From: JBJHCA01 sp050485785
Lineage (GTDB): Bacteria > Bacteroidota > Bacteroidia > Chitinophagales > Saprospiraceae
Direction of reading: 5' to 3'
Assembly (NCBI GenBank): GCA_050485785.1
Contig: JBJHCA010000033.1
Span: 1 to 34,011 of the forward strand
DNA length: 34,011 nucleotides
Below the pieces are notes generated by a model. That model was not told the DNA's origin and made no database searches. It worked only from the letters and a program-made list of their open reading frames with translations. This document shows, piece by piece, positions 23,361 through 30,686 of this stretch; positions within the stretch are counted from its first letter, which is position 1, and each line of letters begins with the position of its first letter. The position numbers and the translations under genes were made by a program.

Positions 23361-24448
23361 TGGATATCAATCCGCGCATCGAACGGGCATCAACCCTGCC
23401 GGGCAGCTTTTACAAAGATGCCGGCTTGTTTCGCGAAGCAGCGGACAGGATCTTTTTACCTTCATGGCAATACCTTGGCGAAAGCGGCAAACTGAGCAAA
23501 GCCGGCGACTGCAAACCGATAACCTTGCTTCCGGGAATCCTGGATGAACCCTTACTCTGGGTCAGGGGGCAGGATGAGGAATTGAGGCTCATGTCCAATG
23601 TTTGTACGCACCGCGGTAACCTGCTGATCACCGAAGAAGGCAATTACCGCGATATCCGCTGCGGATACCACGGAAGAAAATTTGACCTGAGCGGATGCTA
23701 CAGGTTTATGCCTGAAACCAAAGGGATGGAACAATTCCCTTCGGAAAAAGACAATCTTACCAGGGTTGCGTATGAAAATGCAGGTCCATTGCTTTTTGGC
23801 AGCCTGCAGCCCCGGCAGGCTTTCGATACCTGGATTAAGCCGCTCACCACGAGGTTGGGCCGGTTTCCGTGGAATGCGCTTCGTCACGACCCCTTGCAGG
23901 ACAAAACCTATGAAGTGAAAGCTCACTGGGCATTATACGTCGACAATAACCTGGAGGGTTTTCACATCCCGTTTGTGCATGAGGGTTTGCTGAGTACCAT
24001 CAGCATGCATACCTATCACACAGAATTGCTGTCCGGTGGAAATCTTCAACTGGCAGAAGCTGCAGAGGGCGAGCAGGCCTTTGATCTGCCTGAAAGTTCA
24101 CCGGATTTTGGCCGGCGTATTGCAGCGTATTACTTCTGGCTGTTTCCCAACACCATGTTTAACATTTACCCGTGGGGATTGTCGCTCAATGTAGTTCAGC
24201 CCGTATCGCTCAATCTCACTCGTGTACTGTTCCGCACGTTTATACTCCATCCCGGGTTGACCGACCGCGGTGCCGGCTCACAATTGCACCGGGTTGAAAT
24301 GGAAGACGAGGCTATTGTGGAACGGGTTCAGCAGGGTGTCACATCGCGCCTTTACAGGGAAGGAAGATTTTCACCGCGGATGGAAAAAGGCGTGCATCAG
24401 TTTCATCGCATGCTGGCTGCGGCATTGTCGGCTTCCGGTGGCGGATAA
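23360..24448 (+). CDS. Rieske-type ring-hydroxylating oxygenase alpha-like subunit, coupled to paaG
   Basis: The 362-residue product has a Rieske [2Fe-2S] domain (C82-x-H84 in NVCTHRGN and C101-x2-H104 in RCGYHGRK) and a mononuclear iron domain with E199-x2-H202-x4-H207 in NNLEGFHIPFVHEG. The C-terminal EDEAIVERVQQGVTSRLYREG is common in alpha subunits. No beta subunit or dedicated reductase adjoins it; PaaE, whose FAD/NAD/2Fe-2S layout is that of oxygenase reductases, could in principle serve it, but this is inference. It starts with an ATG that overlaps the paaG stop by one base. The substrate is unknown: an aromatic acid, a quaternary amine (as for CntA or GbcA) or another hydroxylation target are all possible. 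Confidence 0.85.
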   Translation: MDINPRIERASTLPGSFYKDAGLFREAADRIFLPSWQYLGESGKLSKAGDCKPITLLPGILDEPLLWVRGQDEELRLMSNVCTHRGNLLITEEGNYRDIRCGYHGRKFDLSGCYRFMPETKGMEQFPSEKDNLTRVAYENAGPLLFGSLQPRQAFDTWIKPLTTRLGRFPWNALRHDPLQDKTYEVKAHWALYVDNNLEGFHIPFVHEGLLSTISMHTYHTELLSGGNLQLAEAAEGEQAFDLPESSPDFGRRIAAYYFWLFPNTMFNIYPWGLSLNVVQPVSLNLTRVLFRTFILHPGLTDRGAGSQLHRVEMEDEAIVERVQQGVTSRLYREGRFSPRMEKGVHQFHRMLAAALSASGGG

Positions 24449-25203
24449 GGCAAAAATTGCGGCCCAAAGTAACGGACGAGCCATTGATCAAAATGGCCGG
24501 CATTTTCAACGTGCAGCTCCCGTGTATCGGTTTTGCTCCTGATTTTCAGCACAGTGTCCGTCAGGGTAATTCTGCCATCAGGCACAGCTGTGCTGCACAT
24601 TTTATTGCGCGTAAAATGAGATTCAGGGCTAGTTTGGTGGTATTGACACATGCCGTCAAATTCTTCCGGTTTCCGGGGAGTGAGATCAAGCAGGTAGCAG
24701 TTCTCCCATAGATCATCGCGTTTTCTTTGGATTAACTTTTTGTTGTGCCTTGTACCCGGAATAATGCGGAAAGTCCCGCATGGATCAGTTTGTTCTTTCC
24801 CGTGTACCATAAGCAGCGGATGGAGCGCAAAATCACCGAATCCGACATCTGCAAGGAAAGTTAACTGATCTTCCACAACCAGTATAGCCATGTGATCAAA
24901 TTCAGGACCAAACCTCTCCTTTTTTTTGTCATAAACCTGTGCAGAAACCATCCTGGCATTGTAACCAAGTGATGTAAGCAGCCGATAAAACAGCCCATTG
25001 AGCTCGTAGCAAAATCCGCCTCGTTTACGGTCTACTATTTTCCCGTAGCTATCGGCATGTTTAATCGGTACCTGATAGTGGATGTCCAGGTTTTCAAAAG
25101 GCACGTGGTAAAGATGTTGCTCCTGAAGCTGCTTCAGTCCTGCCAATCCGGTTTTCGGTCCGGAGGTCATTCCAATTCTTTCAAGATAAGCCCGGCTGTT
25201 CAT
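24403..25203 (-). CDS. nat: Arylamine N-acetyltransferase
   Basis: This enzyme transfers acetyl from acetyl-CoA to arylamines, arylhydrazines or arylhydroxylamines. The 266-residue product shows the NAT triad: C65 in RKRGGFCYELNG, H104 in EFDHMAIL and D119 in LADVGFGD. The N-terminal LQEQHLYHVPFENLDIHY is family-typical. I chose the ATG at 25203; the upstream extension to 25302 shows no family resemblance. The last 46 bases overlap the 3' end of the Rieske gene on the opposite strand (convergent). The aromatic-catabolism surroundings fit detoxification of aromatic amines, but the link is inference. Confidence 0.93.
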   Translation of the reverse strand: MNSRAYLERIGMTSGPKTGLAGLKQLQEQHLYHVPFENLDIHYQVPIKHADSYGKIVDRKRGGFCYELNGLFYRLLTSLGYNARMVSAQVYDKKKERFGPEFDHMAILVVEDQLTFLADVGFGDFALHPLLMVHGKEQTDPCGTFRIIPGTRHNKKLIQRKRDDLWENCYLLDLTPRKPEEFDGMCQYHQTSPESHFTRNKMCSTAVPDGRITLTDTVLKIRSKTDTRELHVENAGHFDQWLVRYFGPQFLPYPPPEADNAAASMR

Positions 25204-25302
25204 GAGGAGGTGAAGATAGGGATAAGTGGGTAAAGGGTGTTCCTTTTCCCCTTGCCACCACCGAAATAATGAACAAAGCCGGAATAAAACGAGCATACCC
25301 AC

Positions 25303-25310
25303 TATCTTTG
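25303..25310 (+). promoter_or_regulatory. -7 box of valS
   Basis: TATCTTTG is a full TAnnTTTG match, 26 bases before the valS ATG at 25337, in the divergent NAT-valS gap. No TTTG was seen at a good -33 distance. Confidence 0.5.
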
Positions 25311-25336
25311 TCGGCTTAAAACTGAAGAATCAGAAT

Positions 25337-28039
25337 ATGAGCACGAGCGAACTTTCAACGCGATACAACCCGGCTGAGACAGAAAAAAAATGGTACAGTT
25401 ACTGGGAGCGGAAGCAGTATTTCAAATCAGTACCTGATGACAGGGAGCCGTACACCATAGTATTGCCACCGCCCAACGTAACCGGCATGCTGCACATGGG
25501 CCACATGCTCAATCACACCATACAGGACATATTGGTTCGCAGAGCCCGGCTGCAGGGAAAAAACGCCTGTTGGGTGCCCGGCACCGATCATGCTTCCATA
25601 GCTACAGAAGCCAAAGTGGTAGCGTTGCTACGAGAGCAGGGCATTACCAAAGCTAAGCTTGGGCGTGAAAAGTTTTTGGAACAGGCCTTTGCCTGGAAGG
25701 AAAAATACGGCGGACTCATATTGCAGCAGATGCGCCTGTTGGGTGCAAGTTGTGACTGGGATCGAACGGCGTTTACCATGGACAGCGTTCGTTCCAAAGC
25801 AGTGATCAAAGTGTTTACGGACCTTTACCGGAAAGGAAAGCTGTATCGCGATTACCGCATGATCAACTGGGACCCGGAGGCCCGAACCGTATTGTCCAAT
25901 GAGGAAGTGCTCTACAATGAAGAACTGGACAGGTTGTACCGGGTGAAATATAAAGTAGTGGGTCAGCCCGATGCTTACATTACCGTGGCCACCACAAGAC
26001 CGGAAACCATTCCTGCCGATACCGCCCTGGCCGTACACCCCGATGATGAACGCTATGTGCGGTACAAAGGATTGAAAGTGGAGGTGCCGGTATCGGGTCG
26101 TCAGATTCCGGTAATAGCCGATGAGTATGTTGACCGGGAATTCGGGACGGGAGCATTGAAAATTACCCCGGCACACGATCCCAATGACTATGAGATCGGG
26201 AAGAAACACGGACTGGAAGTGATTGATATCATGAATGAGGACGGCACTATGAACCAACGGGCGCTCCATCTTAAAGGCATGGACCGGTTTGATGCCCGCG
26301 TGGAGTTTGTCAGGAATCTAAAGGACATTGGAGCGTTGGACTCAGTGGAGGATTACCGGCATAACGTTGGTCGTTCAGAGCGCACCGGTGCCGTGGTTGA
26401 ACCCCGGTTGTCGCTTCAGTGGTATGTGCGGATGGATACGCTGGCCGCACCTGCCCTGGAAGCGGTGCGCAGCGGTGATGTGAAATTTTATCCGGACAAT
26501 ATGCGGAACACATTCAACCACTGGATGGAGAATGTGCGCGACTGGTGTATTTCACGGCAGTTGTGGTGGGGGCACCGCATACCGGCCTGGTATGTGGACG
26601 ATCACGTGTTTGTTGCCGAAACGGCGGAGGAAGCCCTGGCACAGGCCCGGGCCACCTTACATCAGCCCGGCCTTCAACCCGGCGATCTGAAGCAGGATGA
26701 AGACGTACTGGACACCTGGTTTTCATCGTGGCTGTGGCCGATATCCGTGTTTAACGGACTGGAAGACAAGAAGGAGCTGAACTATTATTACCCCACACAA
26801 CTGCTGGTAACGGGGTGGGATATCATATTTCTGTGGGTAGCCCGGATGATGATGGCCGGCTACGAATATACCGGACGCAAGCCATTTGATTCAGTATTTT
26901 TTACCGGTATGGTGCGGGATGCCATGCGCAGAAAGATGAGCAAGTCACTGGGTAATTCGCCCGATACCATAGCGTTGATCGAAAAATACGGAGCAGACAG
27001 TGTTCGCTTCGGCATTTTATCCAGTGCTCAGGCAGGAGGTGATCTGCTGTTTGATACTGCCCTGGACAAGGACGGAACCATTCATGAACTTGAAAGCAAA
27101 TTATGTGAACAGGGCAGAAACTTTTGCAACAAGATATGGAATGCCACCCGGCTCATTAAAACCTGGAACAGCGTGCCCAAATCGGGCAATAAAGAAGCGG
27201 ATATGGCACGGCAACTGGCAGCAAAGTGGCTGCGAAGCCGGCTGGCCGGCGTGCAGCTAGCCATGGATAAGAGCTTTGAGGAGTTTCGCATTTCGGAAGC
27301 CCTGGTGGCCCTTTATACCTTTATTTGGGACGACTTTTGTTCATTTTATCTGGAGGCCGTAAAACCCACGGCTGAGGCACCCATGGATTACGAAACTATG
27401 AATGACACTATTGAGGTGTTCAGCGATGCCATGACCTTGCTGCATCCGTTTATGCCATTCATTACCGAGGAGATCTGGCATCAGTTGAGAGAACGGCAGG
27501 CCGGTGAAGATTGCATGGTCAGCCGGTATGCCGGAGTAAGTGCGCCGGACGAGGATTTACTGGCTGACATACAATTGTTGCGGGAAATCGGCGTCAAATC
27601 GCGGGATATGCGCAACAAGTATCGCATTCCGCTGAGAGACCGCCTTCCTTTGTTGCTGAACAACACCGCTAAGAGCGCATCGTTGCTGAAGCGAGCCGGC
27701 GCTGCAAGTCTGCTGATGAACAATGGCAGATTCAGTGAGATCACCCTGATTGATGAAGAGCCCGAAGGCATGTATGCCAAAGCCCTGGCCTTTACGGAAG
27801 CCCTTTATATTCCGGTGGGTGCAAGCATCGACACCGGTGCAGAGATCAGCAGGATAAACAGTGAACTTGAACGGCTTGAGAAGTTTAATATGGGCATAGC
27901 CAAAAAGCTGGACAATGAACGCTTTGTGGCCAATGCCCCCGCAGAGCTGGTGGAACGTGAGCGCAAAAAACTGAACGACAGCCGGACTAAGATCGAGAAC
28001 CTCCGCAGTGAGCTTGAACGCCTTACGGCCACACAATAA
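25337..28039 (+). CDS. valS: Valine-tRNA ligase
   Basis: This class Ia synthetase charges tRNA-Val. The 900-residue product has the PPPNVTG and HMGH version of the HIGH signature (H53-H56), WVPGTDHASIATEAKV, an editing domain with ITVATTRPETIPADTALAVHP and ALKITPAHDPNDYEIGKKHG, the WCISRQLWWGHRIPAWY block, the KMSKS motif at 533-537 and a C-terminal coiled coil (about 835-900) that suits ValRS. The ATG at 25337 gives the canonical start (MSTSELSTRYNPAETEKKWY); the longer frame overlaps the promoter. It is a normal housekeeping gene, and the GSCFA gene starts 7 bases after its stop. Confidence 0.97.
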   Translation: MSTSELSTRYNPAETEKKWYSYWERKQYFKSVPDDREPYTIVLPPPNVTGMLHMGHMLNHTIQDILVRRARLQGKNACWVPGTDHASIATEAKVVALLREQGITKAKLGREKFLEQAFAWKEKYGGLILQQMRLLGASCDWDRTAFTMDSVRSKAVIKVFTDLYRKGKLYRDYRMINWDPEARTVLSNEEVLYNEELDRLYRVKYKVVGQPDAYITVATTRPETIPADTALAVHPDDERYVRYKGLKVEVPVSGRQIPVIADEYVDREFGTGALKITPAHDPNDYEIGKKHGLEVIDIMNEDGTMNQRALHLKGMDRFDARVEFVRNLKDIGALDSVEDYRHNVGRSERTGAVVEPRLSLQWYVRMDTLAAPALEAVRSGDVKFYPDNMRNTFNHWMENVRDWCISRQLWWGHRIPAWYVDDHVFVAETAEEALAQARATLHQPGLQPGDLKQDEDVLDTWFSSWLWPISVFNGLEDKKELNYYYPTQLLVTGWDIIFLWVARMMMAGYEYTGRKPFDSVFFTGMVRDAMRRKMSKSLGNSPDTIALIEKYGADSVRFGILSSAQAGGDLLFDTALDKDGTIHELESKLCEQGRNFCNKIWNATRLIKTWNSVPKSGNKEADMARQLAAKWLRSRLAGVQLAMDKSFEEFRISEALVALYTFIWDDFCSFYLEAVKPTAEAPMDYETMNDTIEVFSDAMTLLHPFMPFITEEIWHQLRERQAGEDCMVSRYAGVSAPDEDLLADIQLLREIGVKSRDMRNKYRIPLRDRLPLLLNNTAKSASLLKRAGAASLLMNNGRFSEITLIDEEPEGMYAKALAFTEALYIPVGASIDTGAEISRINSELERLEKFNMGIAKKLDNERFVANAPAELVERERKKLNDSRTKIENLRSELERLTATQ

Positions 28040-28046
28040 CGAACCC

Positions 28047-29024
28047 ATGAACTGGCAGCTGCCTTTTAACATCAACCCGGTTGAAGTGCCGCTTACCCAT
28101 AGCGACAAAATTCTGGTGATGGGCAGTTGTTTTGCGCAACACATGGGCAGTCAGTTGTCAGACTGTAAATTTAATGTGGCAGTAAACCCTACGGGTGTGT
28201 TGTTTGATCCCCTCAGCATTGCCCGGCATGTGGACCATGCCATGAGCGGGCAGTCAGTTACCGATGAGCATCTTGTTTATCACAACGAGCTGTGGCACAG
28301 TGTTGATCACCACGGCAGCTTTTCGGGAAAAGCACAACAAAGAGTTATCCAAAATATAGAACACAGCTACACCAAACTTGCAGAGTCATTGAGGGCTGCA
28401 GAATTGTTGGTGATTACGCTGGGAACATCCACCGTGTATTGCCAACGGGCTACAGCTAGGTATGTGGCCAACTGTCATCAATTGCCCGCTGATACTTTCC
28501 GTAAGCATGGCTGCACCACCGCTGAAGTGCTTGCTGCGCTGCAAAATACAGTGGAGCATTTTCTCGCTGTCCGCCCCAATGGCCGGGTTTTGCTCACCGT
28601 GAGTCCGGTGCGGTATGTGCGCGAGGGATTGGTGGAAAGCAACCGCAGCAAGGCCCGGCTTATCGAAGCGGTGCATGTGCTGGAGGAGGAGTTTCCTGCA
28701 GTGCATTATTTCCCGGCGTATGAGCTGGTGGTGGATGTATTGCGCGATTACCGTTTTTACGAATCCGACATGGTTCATCCCAATGCGCAGGCAGTTCGCT
28801 TTGTGTGGGAGCAGTTTGAGCAGGCATGGATCCACCGCGACAGTATTGCATTGAATCGCGAACTGGAGCGGTTTCACCGATCTTTGAATCACCGTCCCTT
28901 GCATCCCGATACGGAGATGCACAGGCAGTTTGTGACCCGGCTCAGGCAGGATTATTCCAGTTTAAAAGCCGGTCTTCCCCATGCGGATTGGAGCAAAGAG
29001 GAGCGTTTTTTTGATGATACATAG
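28047..29024 (+). CDS. GSCFA-domain protein
   Basis: The 325-residue product carries the literal GSCFA motif at residues 26-30 (KILVMGSCFAQHM), followed by NPTGVLFDPLSIARH, a LVITLGTSTVY segment and a conserved ANCHQLPADTFRKH. The C-terminus has LTVSPVRYVREGLVESNRSKARLIEAVH and YFPAYELVVDVLRDYRFYESDMVHPNAQAV. The family resembles SGNH/GDSL hydrolases (Ser in GSC, the late DxxHP with Asp and His), but its substrate is not known. It starts 7 bases after valS and is probably co-transcribed. The open frame from 28008 overlaps valS and adds residues outside the family. Confidence 0.92.
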   Translation: MNWQLPFNINPVEVPLTHSDKILVMGSCFAQHMGSQLSDCKFNVAVNPTGVLFDPLSIARHVDHAMSGQSVTDEHLVYHNELWHSVDHHGSFSGKAQQRVIQNIEHSYTKLAESLRAAELLVITLGTSTVYCQRATARYVANCHQLPADTFRKHGCTTAEVLAALQNTVEHFLAVRPNGRVLLTVSPVRYVREGLVESNRSKARLIEAVHVLEEEFPAVHYFPAYELVVDVLRDYRFYESDMVHPNAQAVRFVWEQFEQAWIHRDSIALNRELERFHRSLNHRPLHPDTEMHRQFVTRLRQDYSSLKAGLPHADWSKEERFFDDT

Positions 29025-29064
29025 CTTTTTGTTGAGTGTAAAGGAATTGCCGTAACGGGGCAGG

Positions 29065-29095
29065 TTTGACATAATGGCTGAAAGCACTACCTTTG
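29065..29095 (+). promoter_or_regulatory. Promoter of ftsX
   Basis: TTTG (29065-29068) and TACCTTTG (29088-29095) are separated by 19 bases, a full match to the Bacteroidota TTTG/TAnnTTTG promoter. It lies 16 bases before the ftsX ATG. Confidence 0.7.
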
Positions 29096-29111
29096 GCCAA
29101 TAACTATAACC

Positions 29112-29981
29112 ATGGCACGTCGCAAGCGCTCCGGATACCTCTATACTTTCATCAGCTTAACCCTGATTCAGTTCCTGTTCGGTATTTTTGCCGTATTTCT
29201 CATTGCAGGGCAGGCACTGACCAATCAACTCAAGGAACAAGTGAGGCTCATAGTAGAGATCAAACCCGGCACCACGGAAAATGAGATCCATGAGCTTAGG
29301 GGATGGCTGGCCCGCAAGGAATTTGTGCTGGCAGAGAGCATTTCATTTACCGACAAAGAACAGGCTTTGCAAATGCTTCGCGATGACCTGGGCAGTGAAA
29401 GCCGCGAAGCCATGGACGCACTGGGACTCATCAATCCGCTGTACGATATTCTGACATTCAGTGTACAGGCTGATTACGTACAGGATGAATTCATGCAGCA
29501 GCTGCAGCTTGAGATCCGCGAGCATGAGTCAGTGTACGACGTTTACTTTCAGCAGAGCCTGGTAGAAGTGATCAGCCTGAATATTCAGCGGATAGGCATT
29601 ATTGGAATTGGCCTGGCATTGCTGGTACTGATGCTTACCATTTCCATGATCACCAGTACAGTGAGGCTCAGCATGTATGCCAACAGGTTTCTCATCAAGA
29701 ATATGCAAATGGTGGGTGCTCCATGGTCTTTCATCAGGCGACCTTATATGCGCAAAGCCATGGCTCAGTCATTGATGAGTTCAGTGTTTGCCCTGGCATT
29801 AATAGTGCTGGTACTTTATTGGATCAACGAAAATGTTGGATTTGTTTTCGATTTTCTCCCCTTGCATTTTCTGGCAGCCGGTGCACTGGCCATAGTATTG
29901 ACAGGGCTGTTGATTACCTTGCTGGCTACTAGACTTTCGGTGCAAAAATACCTCAGGCTAAAACTGGATGATCTGTATTGA
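29112..29981 (+). CDS. ftsX: Cell division permease FtsX
   Basis: FtsX is the membrane partner of the FtsE ATPase and activates peptidoglycan hydrolases at the septum. The 289-residue product has TM1 (about 11-34), a periplasmic domain of about 120 residues with LIVEIKPGTTENEIHEL and LGLINPLYDILTF, then three further helices (about 161-183, 216-237 and 252-273). The cytoplasmic segment RFLIKNMQMVGAPWSFIRRPY is the typical FtsX coupling motif between TM2 and TM3. FtsE is not in the window. The usual downstream partners (DUF3098, uppP) are absent; a terminator-like hairpin follows. Confidence 0.93.
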   Translation: MARRKRSGYLYTFISLTLIQFLFGIFAVFLIAGQALTNQLKEQVRLIVEIKPGTTENEIHELRGWLARKEFVLAESISFTDKEQALQMLRDDLGSESREAMDALGLINPLYDILTFSVQADYVQDEFMQQLQLEIREHESVYDVYFQQSLVEVISLNIQRIGIIGIGLALLVLMLTISMITSTVRLSMYANRFLIKNMQMVGAPWSFIRRPYMRKAMAQSLMSSVFALALIVLVLYWINENVGFVFDFLPLHFLAAGALAIVLTGLLITLLATRLSVQKYLRLKLDDLY

Positions 29982-30011
29982 CGGGCGGGCCGGGGTGTCT
30001 GATTAAAACTA

Positions 30012-30035
30012 CAAAGGCCCCTTGCGGAGCCTTTG
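30012..30035. terminator. Hairpin between ftsX and the DUF2795 gene
   Basis: CAAAGGC (30012-30018) pairs with GCCTTTG (30029-30035) around a C/G-rich centre. It is one base from the end of the minus-strand DUF2795 gene and 31 bases past ftsX, and a short TTTT is seen on the minus-strand side. It may end both convergent transcripts. Confidence 0.55.
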
Positions 30036-30036
30036 A

Positions 30037-30258
30037 TTAATATTCATCTTCGTTAAAAAAGAAATCGTCTTTTCGCGGATAATCGGGCCAGATGTCTTCA
30101 ATGCCCTCGTAATGTTCCCCTTCGTCTTCCAGAAGTTGCAAATTTTCAATCACTTCGATGGGTGCCCCCGAACGGATGGCATAATCGATAAGTTCATCCC
30201 TTGATGCGGGCCAGGGTGCATCTTCCAGGTGGGAGGCCAGTTCTAATGTCCAATACAT
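30037..30258 (-). CDS. DUF2795 protein
   Basis: This small acidic protein (73 residues) reads MYWTLELASHLEDAPWPASR near the start, then DELIDYAIRSGAPIEVIENLQLLEDEGEHYEG and IEDIWPDYPRKDDFFFNEDEY. This composition and layout are those of the DUF2795 family, which is highly conserved across Bacteroidota and has no agreed role. No membrane or export signal is present. It has a good promoter at 30341-30370 and a terminator just past its stop, so it is a single-gene unit converging with ftsX. Confidence 0.92.
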   Translation of the reverse strand: MYWTLELASHLEDAPWPASRDELIDYAIRSGAPIEVIENLQLLEDEGEHYEGIEDIWPDYPRKDDFFFNEDEY

Positions 30259-30340
30259 ACTGTAACGCGGCTTTTAATAATGATGATAAAATGTTGTAAG
30301 CCCTCGAACTGATCTGATCAAGCCCTCGGTAAATTTGCCG

Positions 30341-30370
30341 CAAATGTAAAAAATTGCAGGGAATAAACAA
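30341..30370 (-). promoter_or_regulatory. Promoter of the DUF2795 gene
   Basis: On the minus strand TTG (complement of 30368-30370), a 19-base spacer and TACATTTG (complement of 30341-30348) match the Bacteroidota promoter. The -7 box is about 82 bases before the start codon. Confidence 0.6.
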
Positions 30371-30648
30371 GTTTTTTAAATTTTAAGACGGACAACTTGT
30401 TGCCGTCTCCACAAAAAGGTATCCCCAATACAGAGCAATAATTACAAACACTTCAATTAAACAGACCTGGCACTCAATGATGTATTCATTTATTCTTAAG
30501 CCGACGTTTCCGGTTTTTTTAATCGTAGAAGCTTAATAGTCAATGATCTGTACAGGAAACTATTTTTCCGGCAAGCAATAAAACAGCCAATCTGTCTGCA
30601 ACCCCAAAAATAAATACTGCCTGAAGGTCAACAGCGGAAGTAAAGTTT

Positions 30649-30656
30649 TATATTTG
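30649..30656 (+). promoter_or_regulatory. -7 box of the large secreted-protein gene
   Basis: TATATTTG is a full TAnnTTTG match, 30 bases before the ATG at 30687. No clear -33 TTTG is visible. Confidence 0.5.
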
Positions 30657-30686
30657 GCTCTATTTCCCGAACACAATACTCACGTT

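Larger units (their letters stand above)
30259..30686. other. Divergent intergenic region with two promoters and a hairpin
   Basis: This stretch separates the DUF2795 gene from the giant secreted protein. It holds the DUF2795 promoter (30341-30370), a hairpin GACGG-A-CAAC-TT-GTTG-CCGTC (30387-30407, one bulged A) and a -7 box for the large plus-strand gene (30649-30656). It is AT-rich. I see no open frame with coding character and no tRNA. Whether the hairpin is an operator or part of an unknown transcript is open. Confidence 0.55.
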
